DNA of 64,000 bases from Phytophthora sp. 'mugwort'. Its lineage: Eukaryota; Oomycota; Peronosporomycetes; Peronosporales; Peronosporaceae. Location: positions 1,142,001-1,206,000 of the forward strand of contig JAUCEF010000003.1 of the NCBI GenBank assembly GCA_033558025.1, read 5' to 3'. The position numbers and the translations under genes are program-made. Below the pieces are notes generated by a model that made no database searches, was not told the origin of the DNA, and saw nothing but the letters and a program-made list of their open reading frames with translations. This document shows positions 21,582 to 33,361 of the stretch, in pieces. The first letter of the stretch is position 1, and each line of letters begins with the position of its first letter.

Positions 21582-21812
21582 CTATGCACGGCGGAGCCAG
21601 TCGAACCCATGCACGAAGGCGGCGGTGCGCCGAGGAGTTCGCCGCGTTTTTCCGCCCGCGAACTTGACGATCATGTCGCCAGGACTGTCGCGAATGCTCA
21701 TGTCCGCCGGCAACACCGACAAACGCTCGGCGTGAACGAAATTGCTCGTCGCGCCCGAATCCAGCATCGCTCGAAGCGGGTGCATCGTGCCATCAACGTG
21801 TAGACTGAGCAC
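21582..21812 (-). pseudogene. family C retropepsin
   Basis: Minus-strand protease domain: SLHVDGTMHPLRAMLDSGAT then SNFVHAERL, with the catalytic DSGAT intact, and MIVKFAGGKTRR after it. About the usual length for the N-terminal two thirds of a retropepsin; the C-terminal ILG-type motif is not in frame. Gag lies immediately upstream. Confidence 0.8.
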
Positions 21813-21814
21813 GA

Positions 21815-22855
21815 TCAGTCTTGAGTCTCTGCCGGAGCTGGTTGCAATAGGTGCGTACGAAGCACGGGAGGGCTAGGAAAAGGTTCAGCCACCAGAGAAC
21901 CATCTCTCCTTCCATCGCCTGTAGAGCACCCTGCACGTACTGGTTGTCGCCGTTTCTTGGAGCGGAGACGTCGTTCGCGGTCGTGACGTTCGTCATTGCG
22001 GGCGACGGCGCGCGGCACACTGCTGCGAGATGCACAGGTTACCACAGCGAAAGTGCCGCATCGGTCGCGGGCTGTGTTTCGATGGAGTTGGTGCTCGTGT
22101 CGAAACGTCGGCTCCTGACGTCCGCCGTAATGTGGTCGCATCCACCTCCATCGGTTCCGACTCAGGCTCCACAACCCGAGCGATGTCTCATGCTTGCGAC
22201 GGCGTCACGCTGTAGTCTTCGCATAATGCAACCGCGAAGGCCTCTTCCAGTGTAGCCGGGACTTCCGTGTCAGGTAGAAACGCTGGTAGCCAGTGTTCAC
22301 GCGGGAGATGGAGATATGGACCTGCCTCGCCATGTCCACCGGATGCGTGGTGATGCATGGCACGAGGTGTCGCGCGCTTTGGATGTACTCAAGCATGGAC
22401 ACGCGTCCGTGTTTCAACGACAGGAAGGCCGATCGCTGAACGCTCTCGTCTCGCTCGAACGCAAGCCGCAGGTTCACCTTCATGGACACCATGGCCGGAA
22501 ATCAGGAGGCGTCGGCGACAGCTTCTTGATGACCCATTCCTTCGCCTTCCCCACCGGCTTGGACATGAGAAAGCGCGTGCGCGCGAGCTTGGTCGATAGT
22601 GCCGAGCTTCTATCGCATTATCCACCTCGTAGAACCAGCGGTTCAAGTGGAGGCGGCCCTCCTTTCGCCTCTGTATGTGGAGACATCGAGCTTGACAATG
22701 TGGGTCTTGTTCTTGGTCAGCGTGGGAGTCGACACGCACTGACGAATGTCAGCGAGTTCATGCACCATGAAAACCTTGGCGGCCAGGCGTTGGTGGTCTC
22801 CCGAGCGCGTGGCAATAATTGTTTTTTGATGGTGTGGTATTGCAGATCCGGATAA
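21815..22855 (-). pseudogene. family C gag
   Basis: Minus strand, several frames. Recognisable blocks from upstream to downstream: THIVKLDVSTYRGEKGPPPL (about 22710-22650), STKLARTRFLMSKPVGKAKE (about 22600), a VNLRLAFERDESVQRSAFLS segment (22480-22420) that parallels the G1 gag, and LEYIQSARHLVPCITTHPVD (22390-22330). The tail is Cys/His-rich but has no clean zinc knuckle. Frameshifts are frequent. Confidence 0.7.
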
Positions 22856-22864
22856 GATGGAAGT

Positions 22865-23699
22865 TAACCGGCAGCTGGAGGATCCAGGTCGCCAGCAGCA
22901 GCCATAACAGCGTCAAGGTGATGGATCCGGACCATGCGACACGCCTGGTCTGTATATGGTACGGATCCTGGACCCGTCCCGTGGGGTGAGGTCCTAAGTA
23001 TTAGATCCGATCAGTTTAATGCACACCGGGTAAAATATATGTAGCTGAAGGGAGGTAGAGTGGAGACGGGTGGCCGGGAATAGGTCAGAGATGGGATCCT
23101 GGGTTATAAGTAATCCGTAGGATAGTTACTGGGATGGGATCCGAAGGTAGATAGGCTAGGGTATAAATCAGAACCGAATTTGAACTGGAAGACAGACTTG
23201 ACTGTAGTATAGGGGATTATATTGGCCTCATGCATAGACCAAGTCTAAACTTTGGCGATCTTCCCGCGCACGTGGCAGCCCCTGGATAGCTAGGCCAGGT
23301 CGCGCTACACCTTTGGTTTCTCTCCCCCCCCACTCAAGATCCCGCTATTGGAAGCGGCAAGCATCGTAAAGGAACAAGGACAACTCCGACAAGGAGCAAA
23401 GAAACCTCAAGAAGGAACAACTCCGGATCTCGTATTTCTATTACGAGTCCACAGGGTCTACGGAAAGAGCTCAAGACCAAACCAACACCGGATCTCGTGC
23501 GCAGGAATACCCGCGCAGATCCACCCCTCCCAAGTCCCCACTAGGACGTCCAAGGCCCACCAAGTGCGCATCTCGTGTCAACGAGAGAGCAGTACCAGCC
23601 CGCCGACGGGTACACAAGGTGAACGACTCAGTAGCTACACGGCCGTCGGAGTACCCCCTCCGTTAGTTGGTGTCTGGACGCGGTGTGTGGGAGTAGTTG
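22865..23699 (+). repeat. probable 5' LTR and leader of element D
   Basis: Non-coding, GGATC-rich sequence upstream of the D gag, with a C8 tract near 23325-23332. The exact LTR borders cannot be set because the 3' LTR is absent. A TATAAAT-like word near 23163 could be the promoter. Confidence 0.5.
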
Positions 23700-24154
23700 G
23701 GATCCTACTGAATTTCAGCGGATCCACTCCACCACAATGGTGCGCGTGCCCGGATCGCTTGGCGACGCGGGATTTTACTGCGAGTCCCAAGATGTGCGCA
23801 ATTGAGCAATGGATCGGGAGATGAAGCAGTGACGGAGACTGGATCGCCGACAGCGTCGCTAAAAGAGAGATCCACGGATCGGCCGAGCCCTGGGAGGAGC
23901 TCTGCCGACGGAAGAGAGGATGGCAACGGATCAGGAAGGGAAACCTCGCTTTCCTCCCCAGGTTCCTTCGGGGACCCCCGCAGGTTTTGACGCGATTCAG
24001 GACTGACAGACGAAGGATCGTTAGCGAGAACGAATGACCCTTCAGCCACCACCACCCCAGCGGCCTTAAATGCCACGTCTAAGAAGAAGACGAAGACCAC
24101 ACGGAAGAAATGCAAGGCACCAGGCTCGGATAGAGACGATCGCGCTGTATTGAA
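23700..24154 (+). pseudogene. element D gag, N-terminal part
   Basis: Plus strand: a start region around 23732 (MVRVPGSLGDAGFY), a stop, then the frame from 23802 (MSNGSGDEAVTETGSPTASL), Ser/Pro-rich, another stop, and a Lys-rich KKKTKTTRKKCKA segment near 24075-24115. Interrupted at about 24155 by the inverted family-C RT block; resumes near 25400. Confidence 0.55.
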
Positions 24155-25390
24155 GTCTATCTGGTCACGATCTAAGCGAGTTGACGTACGTGCGCACGGT
24201 CACCACGCATTTGCGTCCATGATCATCGAGCTGCAAAGGGACGCAACCAATAGCAAAATCACTAGCGTCGCAAAACACCACGTGGAAGGGTTTCGAATGG
24301 TCGGGCACAATCAGGATGGGTGGGGTAGATAAGCTCGTCTTCACCGCGTCAAACGCAGCTGGGTGCTCTGGGCGCCATGACCACGTGATGTTGACTTTGA
24401 GGAGCTGCGACAGCGGACGGATGGCCGACGCGAAGTTCCTCGAGTAGTGGTGGAGGTACGTCGCGAGATCCAGCCACTGTCGGAGCTGCTTCTGATCTTA
24501 AGGTGTGGGCCAAGCACAGATTGCTCGATCTTCTCGGGATCAGCATGGACACCGTCCTTGCTGACATAGCTCCCAAGCACTGGAATCTCAGGTGCGCAGA
24601 AGACGCACTTCTTCAGGGTCGCGTACAGCTTCTCCCTCATCACTTCGAGGACTTGCCGTAGGTGTTGCAGATGCTTCTCGATGTCCGTAATACCGACCTC
24701 GGCATGATAATGAATGAAGGTGTCGTCGAAGTAGCTGGCAGGGAAGTCGCGGTACGGTCGGAACAAGTTCGATGCCATGTGGTTGAATGTAGCCGGAGCG
24801 TTCGTGACCCCCTATGGCATCACAAGCCCGTCCCAAAGCATTCCGCTTGGGGTGTTGACAGCAGTCAACGGCACGTCGTCTTCGCGCATCAAATCTGGTA
24901 GAAAAAAAAATCTATCAAGTCAACGGCGTTGTACGTGCTGCTGCCGGATATAGCGTCGAGTACCATGTCTTTTCTCGGGATCGGCATCTGCGCCGGGACG
25001 GTGGCGTCGATTAGCTTGTTGAAGGCGTTTACGATCCATCTGTCAGTAGCTCTCTTCACACTACACGTCAGACTGGAATATGGGGACAGACTTTCACAGT
25101 CGTGGCCGGCCTGCCGGTGACTCTCGAGAAAGGCGTCGATCGCTTCGACTTGATCACGGGGAAGCGGCCACTTCTGAGGCACACAATACTTCGCGCCGGG
25201 CACGAGATCGATCTTGTGCCGAACTCCACGGACGGGAGGAAGGACGGTTGGGACCTTGTCAGAAATGATCTCCATGAATTCGCGATTGAGAGGAGCGACC
25301 GGGTTGCAGGCGGATTCGAGATCCGGCATAGGCTGAACAGCGTAGAGCGCTTCACAGGCGCTCTTGGGCTCGGCTCTTTTCCGGTGCGTT
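24155..25390 (-). pseudogene. family C reverse transcriptase block inserted in element D gag
   Basis: Minus-strand RT: GVRHKIDLVPGAKYCVPQKW, then IPRKDMVLDAISGS (palm start), SYFDDTFIHYHAEVG (the YxDD-type box, here FDD), LKKCVFCAPEIPVLGSYVSK, and into RNase H with CDASDFAIGC. Stops and slips are present (e.g. at 24890 and 24500). It covers almost exactly the segment absent from the neighbouring family C element. Both flanks are element D gag in the opposite orientation. Confidence 0.8.
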
Positions 25391-27268
25391 CGAGAGTCGG
25401 ACGCTGGATCCTTCCTGCGCAAGAACCCAGTGATGCGGATCCCGCAGCTGAAACAGCTCAGATCCCTCACCGGACCTTTGTTACCCCCGTCGTCGACCAC
25501 AAACAAGCTGGACGCCGCGATGGATCTGCTGAGGATGCTGGAAGAAGCCGGCCTCACGGCAGGAGCGTTCGACGCTGACGACCTGTTCCAGTTGGACGCC
25601 GACACGATCCGGATCTCGGCCGCATCGCTCTTCAACGTGCTGAAGCCCCTCGTGGGCGATCGATCGGTAGCTGCAGCGCCCGAGACCAAGACCGAGCACA
25701 GCTCGACAATCGAGGCCACGGTCGGATACGTCTCGTCGCCCGAGACCAAGGCGGTGTACAGCAAGGCACCGGAGTATCGCACGGGAGCATCGCAGTACGC
25801 GTCGGCTACGTCAGAAAAAGTCGGATCCAGCAGCCTATCGAGCCGCGACGGATGTCGCTTGGGCCAGCCGGCGCCGCGATGCGGCCGTCACGTGCTGCGA
25901 GCAGTCTGGCAGATAGGATCCCGGCTTCGCGTCCGGCGAGACCTTCCAAGCCCGGATCCGGTCAGCGGGTCCGGCCCAGGAACCGACGAGTGGTCTGGAG
26001 ACGTACTTCCAAGCGGCTATGGCACGTTATCTGAGCGAACGTCAAGAGGCCAGGGCTTCGCGACCGACTCCGTCCCCACGCGGTCCGGGATCGCAGGATG
26101 TCGACATGGGATCGGTGGGATCGCAAGATCACCACCCCGAGCACTGTGAGTATGATCCGGATAATGTTGACATGGGATCCACGAGACGCACATCTACAAC
26201 AGCGGTAGCGGTCGTTCCGACTGGATCATCGACGGTTCAACGCGTCAAGATATTGGGCGTCTCGGATCTGAAGAAATTCACAGGCAAGGATCCTGACAAA
26301 GAGCGTGCACGAGGGTGGATCAGCAAAGTCAAGTCTGCGTTCATGAGGGGGTGAAGCTATAGACGAAGAGAAATGCCTTACCTTCGCGGATCTGCTTACC
26401 GGACCCGCGACGAACTGGTACAGGCAGCTAAGCCGATCCACGCGGTCGAAGTGGAGTGACTTGCTCAGGAGCTACCAGTCGCAGTACTGCGGATTGGGAG
26501 TCTCGGTAGCATGACAATACAACCACGCGCACAAGCGCGCAGAAGAGACGCCGCTGGAGTATCTGCACCGGCGCAGGAGTGCGCGCGAGGCTGAAAATCA
26601 AGGTCGGCGACGCGAAGGCCCGTCGCGAGCACGTGGAACACTTCATCGAGACTCGCGGAGGCCAGGATCTTGCGGATCAGTTCACACTGCTGCGCTTGGC
26701 TGACGCGGAGCTGCTGGAGGACGTGCTGCGCGCTCGCGAGCGCGCGAAGTCGCGCCAGAAGAAGTCGACCGGATCCGGCAACTACCGAGCCAAGCCGAGT
26801 CCTGCGCCACCAACTGCGCCAGCCCGTGCTGTACGTGCTACCAAGGTCCCTGATCCCGGATCCTTAGGCGAACTGCGACGAGCGTACGTGGCGGCGGCGA
26901 GTTACCAATCTCAGGCAGTTGCAGCAGCGGATCCGCCAGAAGTAGCGGATCCTGGGCCCTCGAACGATGAGCCAGAGTATCCTCGACAGCAGAATCGCCG
27001 CCCCAGTTTCGGCAGAGATGACCAGATGCGGTGCTCGCACTGCAGGTCGCGTAAGCCCTCGGATCCTGGGTGTCGGAAGCGTTTGATCTGTCAGAAGTGC
27101 GGCAAGAAAGGACATCCGTCAGATCGGCGTTTCTTCGTGTGTCGTGGCTGTGGCGAGCTCCACGACCACGGCAAATGCCAGATGGAAGAGTTCTACACCT
27201 CATCAGTCAGTGGTTCGACCCCAGCAAATATCCGGGACTCTAACCTGAGGCTGCTGAGAAGATGTTAA
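25391..27268 (+). pseudogene. element D gag, main part with Cys knuckles
   Basis: Plus strand. 25440-25830: a helical region (MDLLRMLEEAGLTAGAFDAD). 26230-26354: VKILGVSDLKKFTGKDPDKE and ARGWISKVKSAF, the capsid start; a TGA after FMRG then frame changes. 26579-27268 (229 residues): capsid end plus three Cys clusters at residues 152-165 (CSHC...C), 171-188 (CQKCGKKGH...C) and 188-200 (CRGCGELHDHGKC), a nucleocapsid-like end. Frameshifts around 26350-26560 break it. Confidence 0.78.
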
Positions 27269-27473
27269 AGTAGGACGCTCGCCGGTTTTGAACCCGGTAC
27301 GAGACGAGCGTTCTAGCTCATTCATCAATGCATTCGTGATGAAAGAGGCCGAAGGATCAGGTTAGCAGATTGCGAACTGGTCTATTTGGTAATACATATG
27401 GACTTCATAAGAAACGTACGGCTATGGTTGTAAGTCTTCGACCTGTTGACGACTACCAACGATTGAGGTCACG
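27269..27473. other. gag-PR spacer of element D
   Basis: Short untranslated or frameshifted stretch between the Cys-rich gag end and the protease frame; no feature seen. Confidence 0.4.
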
Positions 27474-28060
27474 ATGACTTTGGATCTGCGACCCGGCGTG
27501 GTCGCGCGGATACTGGAAGTACCGTGTCCCCGGCAAACACTTCAAGCAGGCGAAGGGAACAACAAGATCAGCAACGTCAAGGCTGTGGCGCTTCTTGACT
27601 CAGGATCCGATGTGTCGATCATCGACGCCACATTTGCTCGTAAGGTAGGATTCCATATCAACACATTCAGAGTCGAGAATGTCTCGGAATTGGTGAAAAG
27701 TTATATGTCGCGGAAGGACGCTCACGGATCAAGCTTTCCTTGGCAGGATCCTTGGTGTACTTCTACGACGTCTGGGTGGGAGACGGTCTGCCGCCGGACT
27801 ACCAAGCTATCCTTGGCATGGACTTCATGGTTCCGGCTGGGATCCGGCTGGATCTCGGCGACGGATCATGTACCTGCCGGACGAGGTGCGAGTCATGTTG
27901 CAGGAGGGGCGCCAGACCTTCAACGCCAGAGCCCGCCCGGTGTTTGTGGGCGAGCATCTGCGGTGGTCGCAGAATCCATGAATCTCCCGCTGCGGATCTG
28001 TGTGTCTGACAATGAAAAGCTATGGTTAGTTCGCGGTGGGCGCTGGGTGCCCACCTAGTT
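27474..28060 (+). pseudogene. element D retropepsin
   Basis: Plus strand: VKAVALLDSGSDVSIIDATF with the catalytic DSG, then a slip near 27740 into VYFYDVWVGDGLPPDYQAIL and GMDFMVPAGIRLDLGDG, the second conserved retropepsin half (ILG-M-D-F). Both halves are present but in different frames. Confidence 0.8.
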
Positions 28061-28963
28061 AAAGGTCCAGGCAGGATCCGCTACTTACATCTCACGAACC
28101 TGGGCGACACGAAGCTGATCTTGAACAGGGACGTGAAGTTCGGTCTGTGGCTGACCGGAGGACCACGTTTCTCGCCAGCCGGGCTTCGTCTCTGTAGGAT
28201 CCCGGCTCTACGCCGAGTGGCAAACCCTAGCGTGGGAAGCCACTACGGATGCAGCATCCGCCGTAGCAGCGGCGCCGCCAGCTCCGGATCTGGAGCCCGC
28301 AGTTGACCGGGTGGAGTACGACCTGCCGATCAGGCTCCTGCCGCGACCGAAGGCATCTGAATCCACAGGAAGGGAGGATGAGCGCCGAGAGGCGCACCGG
28401 GTGGCGGTGATCCGTCCTCTGAATGCAAGTCAGGGGACAAAACGGTACGACACCCTGAGTTGAGACATGAGCGTAATCACACCCCGTCTCGTGCACCCGG
28501 TACCAGTGGCGTGCATGCCGGATGGACAATCGGCGCGAAGGTCGCGATATCTGACGGAGGCTCAAGAGAAGCCTCGGTAGCACAAGAGGGGGCGGCAGAC
28601 GCGCCCGACGACGGCGGCCAAAATGAGACCTCGCACGACCCCGCCCGAAGCTGGGATCCCGAGATCGACCCGCCGACAGACGTCACTGTCGCGACGCGTG
28701 TTGCCGATGTTTCGGTGGGGAAGATGAGGCGATCAGGCGACCAGTCACCAGGGCCTGTACAAGGACGAGGCCACGGTCTCATATCGCCAGAAACGCTCGA
28801 CGGTCGCAATGCGCGCCGCGAGGGCCGCGCGAAGAGTTCCTCGCGTAGCGAAGGCCCCAAGGAAGTTGCGCAGCGGGCCTGGTGGGAAAGTTGCGCCAGA
28901 GGAGACGAAGCGAACGGTGCAGCTCATGAAGCTGACAGAAGGTTGGGGGCTGCGTAGTCGCCG
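28061..28963 (+). pseudogene. element D PR-RT linker, decayed
   Basis: Plus frames with IRYLHLTNLGDTKLILNRDV (about 28078-28140) and then Pro/Glu/Arg-rich sequence without a recognised fold. Several stops. Confidence 0.5.
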
Positions 28964-30640
28964 TTGATCGACGTGCTGGAGTCAGGTGACCTTCTGGAAG
29001 TGGATCTCCTGTCGGAGACGTTGGGTCAAGCCATACGGCTTCCAATCGAGGATCCCACGGACAAGCCGAGGCAAGGATCTCGCTGGGGATCTCCCGACGG
29101 AAGCGGCAAGAACGGGTCTGAACGTGGCACCAAGATACATGACGACTCGAAGGAGAATCCAGTCGAGGATCCCGAGGTCTGCTACCACGACGGAGGCACG
29201 CTGCACGCCGAAGAAGTGCAAAGCGAGCTGGCTGTGCTGCCAGAGGTAGCACCCACCACGGTCAAGGTGCGGATCGTGGATCTGTACGTGGGGGATCTTG
29301 AGGTGAACACAGAGGAGGAGATCCGTCCGCTGCGGGACATTATCTTGCCCTACCAGCACTTACTGATCGGCAAAGGCAACGCGCTGCCTCCTATTACTGT
29401 AGGCGTGGTGTATGACATCGACGTTGAAAAGGCCACCCTAGTCGCACAACGTGTGCGAAATATCGCCTCCCAGTTCCGCGAGAAGGTATCGGATCTGCTC
29501 AAGTGACTGCTGTCGGCAATATCATACGACACGCAACGTCGCCTTGGGCATCACCAATCGTGGTGATCATCAAGAAGAATGGTGTGGGCATAAGGTCGTG
29601 TATTGATTACCGCCTGGTCAACGGTCTCACCAAGCTGATGGCCTACCCGATGCCCCTGAGCAACGATCTACTTGACGATCTAGACAAGGTGCTGTGGTAT
29701 TGCTCACTGGTTATGGCGAGTGGCTTTTGGGTTGTGTCTATGACGGATCGCGCTCGTGCTAACTCGGCATTTACCACGCCGTTTGGTCCGTTTGAGTGGA
29801 ACCGCATGCCATTTGGATTGAAGAACGCCCCACAGATCTACCAACGGAAGTAGGTAGATTACCTCGGACATCGTGTATCCATCGAATGCTTGGAGGCTCA
29901 TCCAAAGGATCTCAGTATGCTAGTGGGTCTGCCATTCCCGAGATCTCTACGGTCTATGCAGTCGTTCTTGGGTGGTCTGAACTACTACGGACGATTCATT
30001 GAAGATATGGCGGTGTACGCGTCGGTGCTGTACGAGCTGCGAGAAGCAGATTTCGCCGCGATGCGTGCTGAGAGCAGGATCGCTGTCAACGAAGGGAAGA
30101 TCGGCCGAGAGTTCCTCGAAGGCAGGGACCCCCAGATCGATCAGGATCCGGAGGCATCAGAGTCGAAGTGGATCCGAGCTAGAGCAGTGTTCTCCACACT
30201 GAAGAAAAAGTTCGCGATGACCCCGATCCTCCGACACTTCGATCCGGAGAAACAGCCTGTGCTGATCGTCTATGCCAGCGAGTGAGCAGTGTCCGCCTCC
30301 CTGGTCAGGACGGCACATACTTGCCTGTGATGTTCACGATCCGCATGTTGAATTCAAACGAGTTGAACTACGGCGTCGTGGTGAAGGAAGTTCTAGCACT
30401 GCTGCGTACGCTGGATCTGGGTTATTCGATGCTGGTCGGCAGATTAATCAAGATGCTGACGCGGCACTCGACGTTGGCTTGGCTGTTCGCGCTGCAGGGC
30501 TCCAAAGGCGGCTTGGACAATGGGCCGCGCTGCTATCGCTCTGGACGTTAGAGATCACTAAGTGCACCAAAGGAGAAGATGAGATCTTGGGATCGCTGGC
30601 TGCGTGCGTAACGCCACGGTCGAAAGTGGATCAGGCCTGG
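28964..30640 (+). pseudogene. element D reverse transcriptase and first RNase H, YxDD lost
   Basis: 28964-29506 is the RT approach (LPYQHLLIGKGNALPPITVG, AQRVRNIASQFREKVSDLLK). After a TGA, 29503-29853 holds ATSPWASPIVVIIKKNGVGI, SCIDYRLVN, YPMPL and FGPFEWNRMPFGLKNAP. The next bases read VDYLGHRVSIE, which normally lies well after the YxDD box, so the catalytic YxDD and its surroundings are deleted at about 29850. Thumb follows: FLGGLNYYGRFIEDMAVYAS, then RARAVFSTLKKKFAMTPILR. The first RNase H (ELNYGVVVKEVLALL, about 30360) follows in a shifted frame. Confidence 0.8.
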
Positions 30641-30696
30641 TAGCAATTGCACCCCGGAAAGAGCCCCGCCGAGCAGTATAGACTCCGATCTCTACC

Positions 30697-31150
30697 GTGA
30701 CGCCCGACGAGGAACTCCTGGTCACTAGTTTCGACGGATCCGCCCGAGTCAAACGCGGCGGAGGCGCCTTCAGCGCTATCGTGTGGAGGTTGCCCGAGTG
30801 GACGGTGGTCAAGGCGGAGTCAGTATGGGCCGAAGATATGACGGTCAACGAGGTGGAATACGGTGGACTGTTGTTATGCTTTGATCTGCTGAAAAGACTG
30901 GATCGAGGACGTTTGGTGATTTGTGGAGATTCCAACTTGGTGATCCGACAGATGGAGGGCGAGATCGACGGCAAGACTTCCGCGTTGACGTTCTGCGGCA
31001 GAGGGCTCTACACCATCTGAGAGCCTGGCCGGATCACGACTTACTTACTTCATGTCAAGCGAGCATGGAACGCCAGCGCAGATAGTCTGGCGAGTGCGGC
31101 GTTGCAGCGGGAAGTAGGTACAGAGGTGACAGACGACCAGGCGCAAAAAT
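30697..31150 (+). pseudogene. second, archaeal-like RNase H of element D
   Basis: A separate RNase H domain after the usual one: VTSFDGSARVKRGGGAFSAI (first Asp), VNEVEYGGLLLCFD (Glu), LVICGDSNLVIRQMEGEID (Asp), then after a slip near 30995 KRAWNASADSLASA (last Asp). All four catalytic positions are visible. Extra RNase H domains of this type are reported in some oomycete and plant (Tat) Ty3/gypsy elements; placement between RNase H and integrase matches that arrangement. Confidence 0.75.
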
Positions 31151-31171
31151 GATCTTGTGACTCTGAATCGA

Positions 31172-32880
31172 CTACCCGAGATCCTGACCACAGCTGCCGA
31201 GGGCACTACGTTTCGCATTGCAGCCATGGCGACTAGATCCCACCGGAAGGTCACCAGCCCCAGTGTGCTGCACGAAGAGGCGGTCCGCCAGCTGAGAGTG
31301 GATTGGATCCGACACGCTCAGGATGAATAGAAGTGGATCATGAACCTCATGAAGTACCTTCAAGAGGATGTGAAGGATCTGGAAAAAGAAGCTCGGGTGT
31401 TCAGCAACGTGGCTGTTGACTATGAGATGGACGAACAGGATCTACTCTACTACTGCCCGCTGTCTGCGAAGGCGGAGGGAGAGAGAGACGGATAGCTTCG
31501 TATGGTTATGCCCGAGACGCTGCACGAAGATCTGCTGCATCACTACCACGTCAGTCTGGAGGGCGGTCATCAGGGGGTCAGCCGAACATATCAGCGGATC
31601 CGGGATCACTTCTATTGGCGTGGGCTTTTCAGGAGCTACAGCGGTTCTTTGGTGAGTCCGGGGATTGCGAGTCCGGCAAGGGGTGACGGACCATACGCGG
31701 TGAGTCACCCGACAATATCCAGGCCACCTATCCTTTCCGGATCATAGCGATGGATTACATCCCCTCGCTGCCCAAGTCTTAAAAGGGCCATAAGGAACTC
31801 TTGATCTGGGTGGCTGTTCACCGGTTACGTCATCGATAAGGTGAGTGCGTCCCGAACAGCCCAATCGCGGAGTCCTATAAGGAATTTGTATTCCGACGCT
31901 TCGGTGCGAGCGAGGTGATCCGGCATGACAGGGAACCTGGCTTCGTTCCTGACTTCTTCAGGGCGTTCAATCGGATCCTGCACCACCATGGCTTATAGGC
32001 CTCAGCCGAGTGGGACTGTGGAACGCATGGTGCAGACAGTGACGAGATCCATCCAAATGTATGTCAAGGACGAGAACCAGAGCGACTGGGATGAGTATGC
32101 AGAGCGCCTGACGTTTCTCCGCTGTCAACACGGTACACGATCGGATTGGGGGTGACATCCCGTTTTACCTTACGCACTGTTGGGATCCACGCACAACGCT
32201 AGATGCAACTCTCCCGCTGGGCAGCACGAGACGCCGAAATCGAATCCACGCCAATGGCGGTACCGGATCCAGCGCTATTACCGGCAAGCGAGAGCGGACG
32301 TGAACGAGAGGCTGAAGAAGGCTATTACGGATCGGGCCCCGAACGTCACAATGATAGCGTGGTTCCGCATCGGATCGAGGCCGGCACTCGAGTGTGGCTA
32401 TTTTGGATCGAGTCAACGAAGGATACGCGCAGAAGCTAGCACATTTGTGGCATAGTCCCTTCCGAGTGTTAGAGATTGTGCAACCTTTCGCTGCTCGACT
32501 GGAGACAGCCGGGACAGATTACCACCTTTTTCCTTGGTGCGTGTGTCCAAGTTGAAGCCTGTGAAAACATTCCCCGATCGACCAACGACACACTTGGCCG
32601 TCGATGAGGCGGATCGTCTCGACTTCGACGAGGCGCTGTTACCTAAAGACAGCTGGGATCGAGAGCTAGAAGAAGGGAGTACGTAAAGAAGATCAGCTAC
32701 ATGAGGTCGGGCCGTCGAACACGCTATGGACGATCACTGTGCGAGTTCAAGGTACACTGGCGAGGCTACGATGAGCCCACGTGGGTTGACGAGGCGGATC
32801 TGAACTGTGGGGCGCTGTTGCGTGAGTTCCTGCAGGATCGGGCCAAGAGGGGTCGTTTCCAGGCGATGTAGTCGCACGAG
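31172..32880 (+). pseudogene. element D integrase and chromodomain
   Basis: Plus strand. Zinc domain near 31500-31690: LHEDLLHHYHVSLEGGHQGV (the His pair) then GDCESGK, where the first Cys of the CxxC has been lost. Core: MDYIPSLPKS near 31750 (first Asp), VIRHDREPGF near 31920 (second), SGTVERMVQTVTRSI near 32010 (Glu). C-terminus: VSKLKPVKTFPDRP near 32547 and RYGRSLCEFKVHWRGYDEPT / WVDEADLNCGALL near 32715-32820, a chromodomain with its aromatic residues. Many stops. Confidence 0.82.
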
Positions 32881-33361
32881 GAGGCTAAAGTGGTGAAAGC
32901 TACGGCAGCAAGCTGGTTGCTGCAGGTGGTACTGATGTTGAAGGCTTGCAGGAAGGCTGCGGATTTAACGGAGGAGGACCCACGTTCACCATTTGGTGGT
33001 GGACGTGACGAAGTTGGCAGAAACGCCGCGGGAAGTCGGTGAGAGAATATGGAGGAGGGGTTCCCGCCTGGCGAGTTGGTCACTACGGAGGATGAAGCAA
33101 GAGAGAGGATGCAGGGAGGCTGCATGCCTAAAGATGAAAAGGAGAGTGAGTGTACATGTAACCAGTAGATACGGATTTGGTAAAATAAGCTAAGCTCGCT
33201 ACAAGTATCTCGGATCCGACGAGAAACGGAAGATCTAAGGGCGATCAAGATACGACATACGCAGGACAAATTAGCCGAAGCAAGATGGATATTGAATGGA
33301 TTACTACATTCAAGACGGACCATTACTGCTACTGAGTTGGTGGCTCACGACGTAGACTACT
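32881..33361. other. element D region between pol and antisense ORF
   Basis: No clear frame on either strand. Plus reading continues with SHEEAKVVKATAASW-like sequence to a stop, then nothing supportable. Confidence 0.4.

Larger units (their letters stand above)
17890..22860 (-). mobile_element. Ty3/gypsy family C element lacking its RT
   Basis: Minus-strand element with gag, protease, PR-RT linker, RNase H, integrase and a chromodomain-like tail in order, but the reverse transcriptase between linker and RNase H is missing. The 5' side is cut by element D near 22860; no clear LTR is seen on either side. A family-C RT block lies 1.3 kb away at about 24155-25390. Confidence 0.78.

Noticed and set aside
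25364..25782. 297-residue minus frame spanning 25782-24889 as one gene
   Set aside because: Only its second half (below about 25390) is RT; the first half is the antisense shadow of element D gag.
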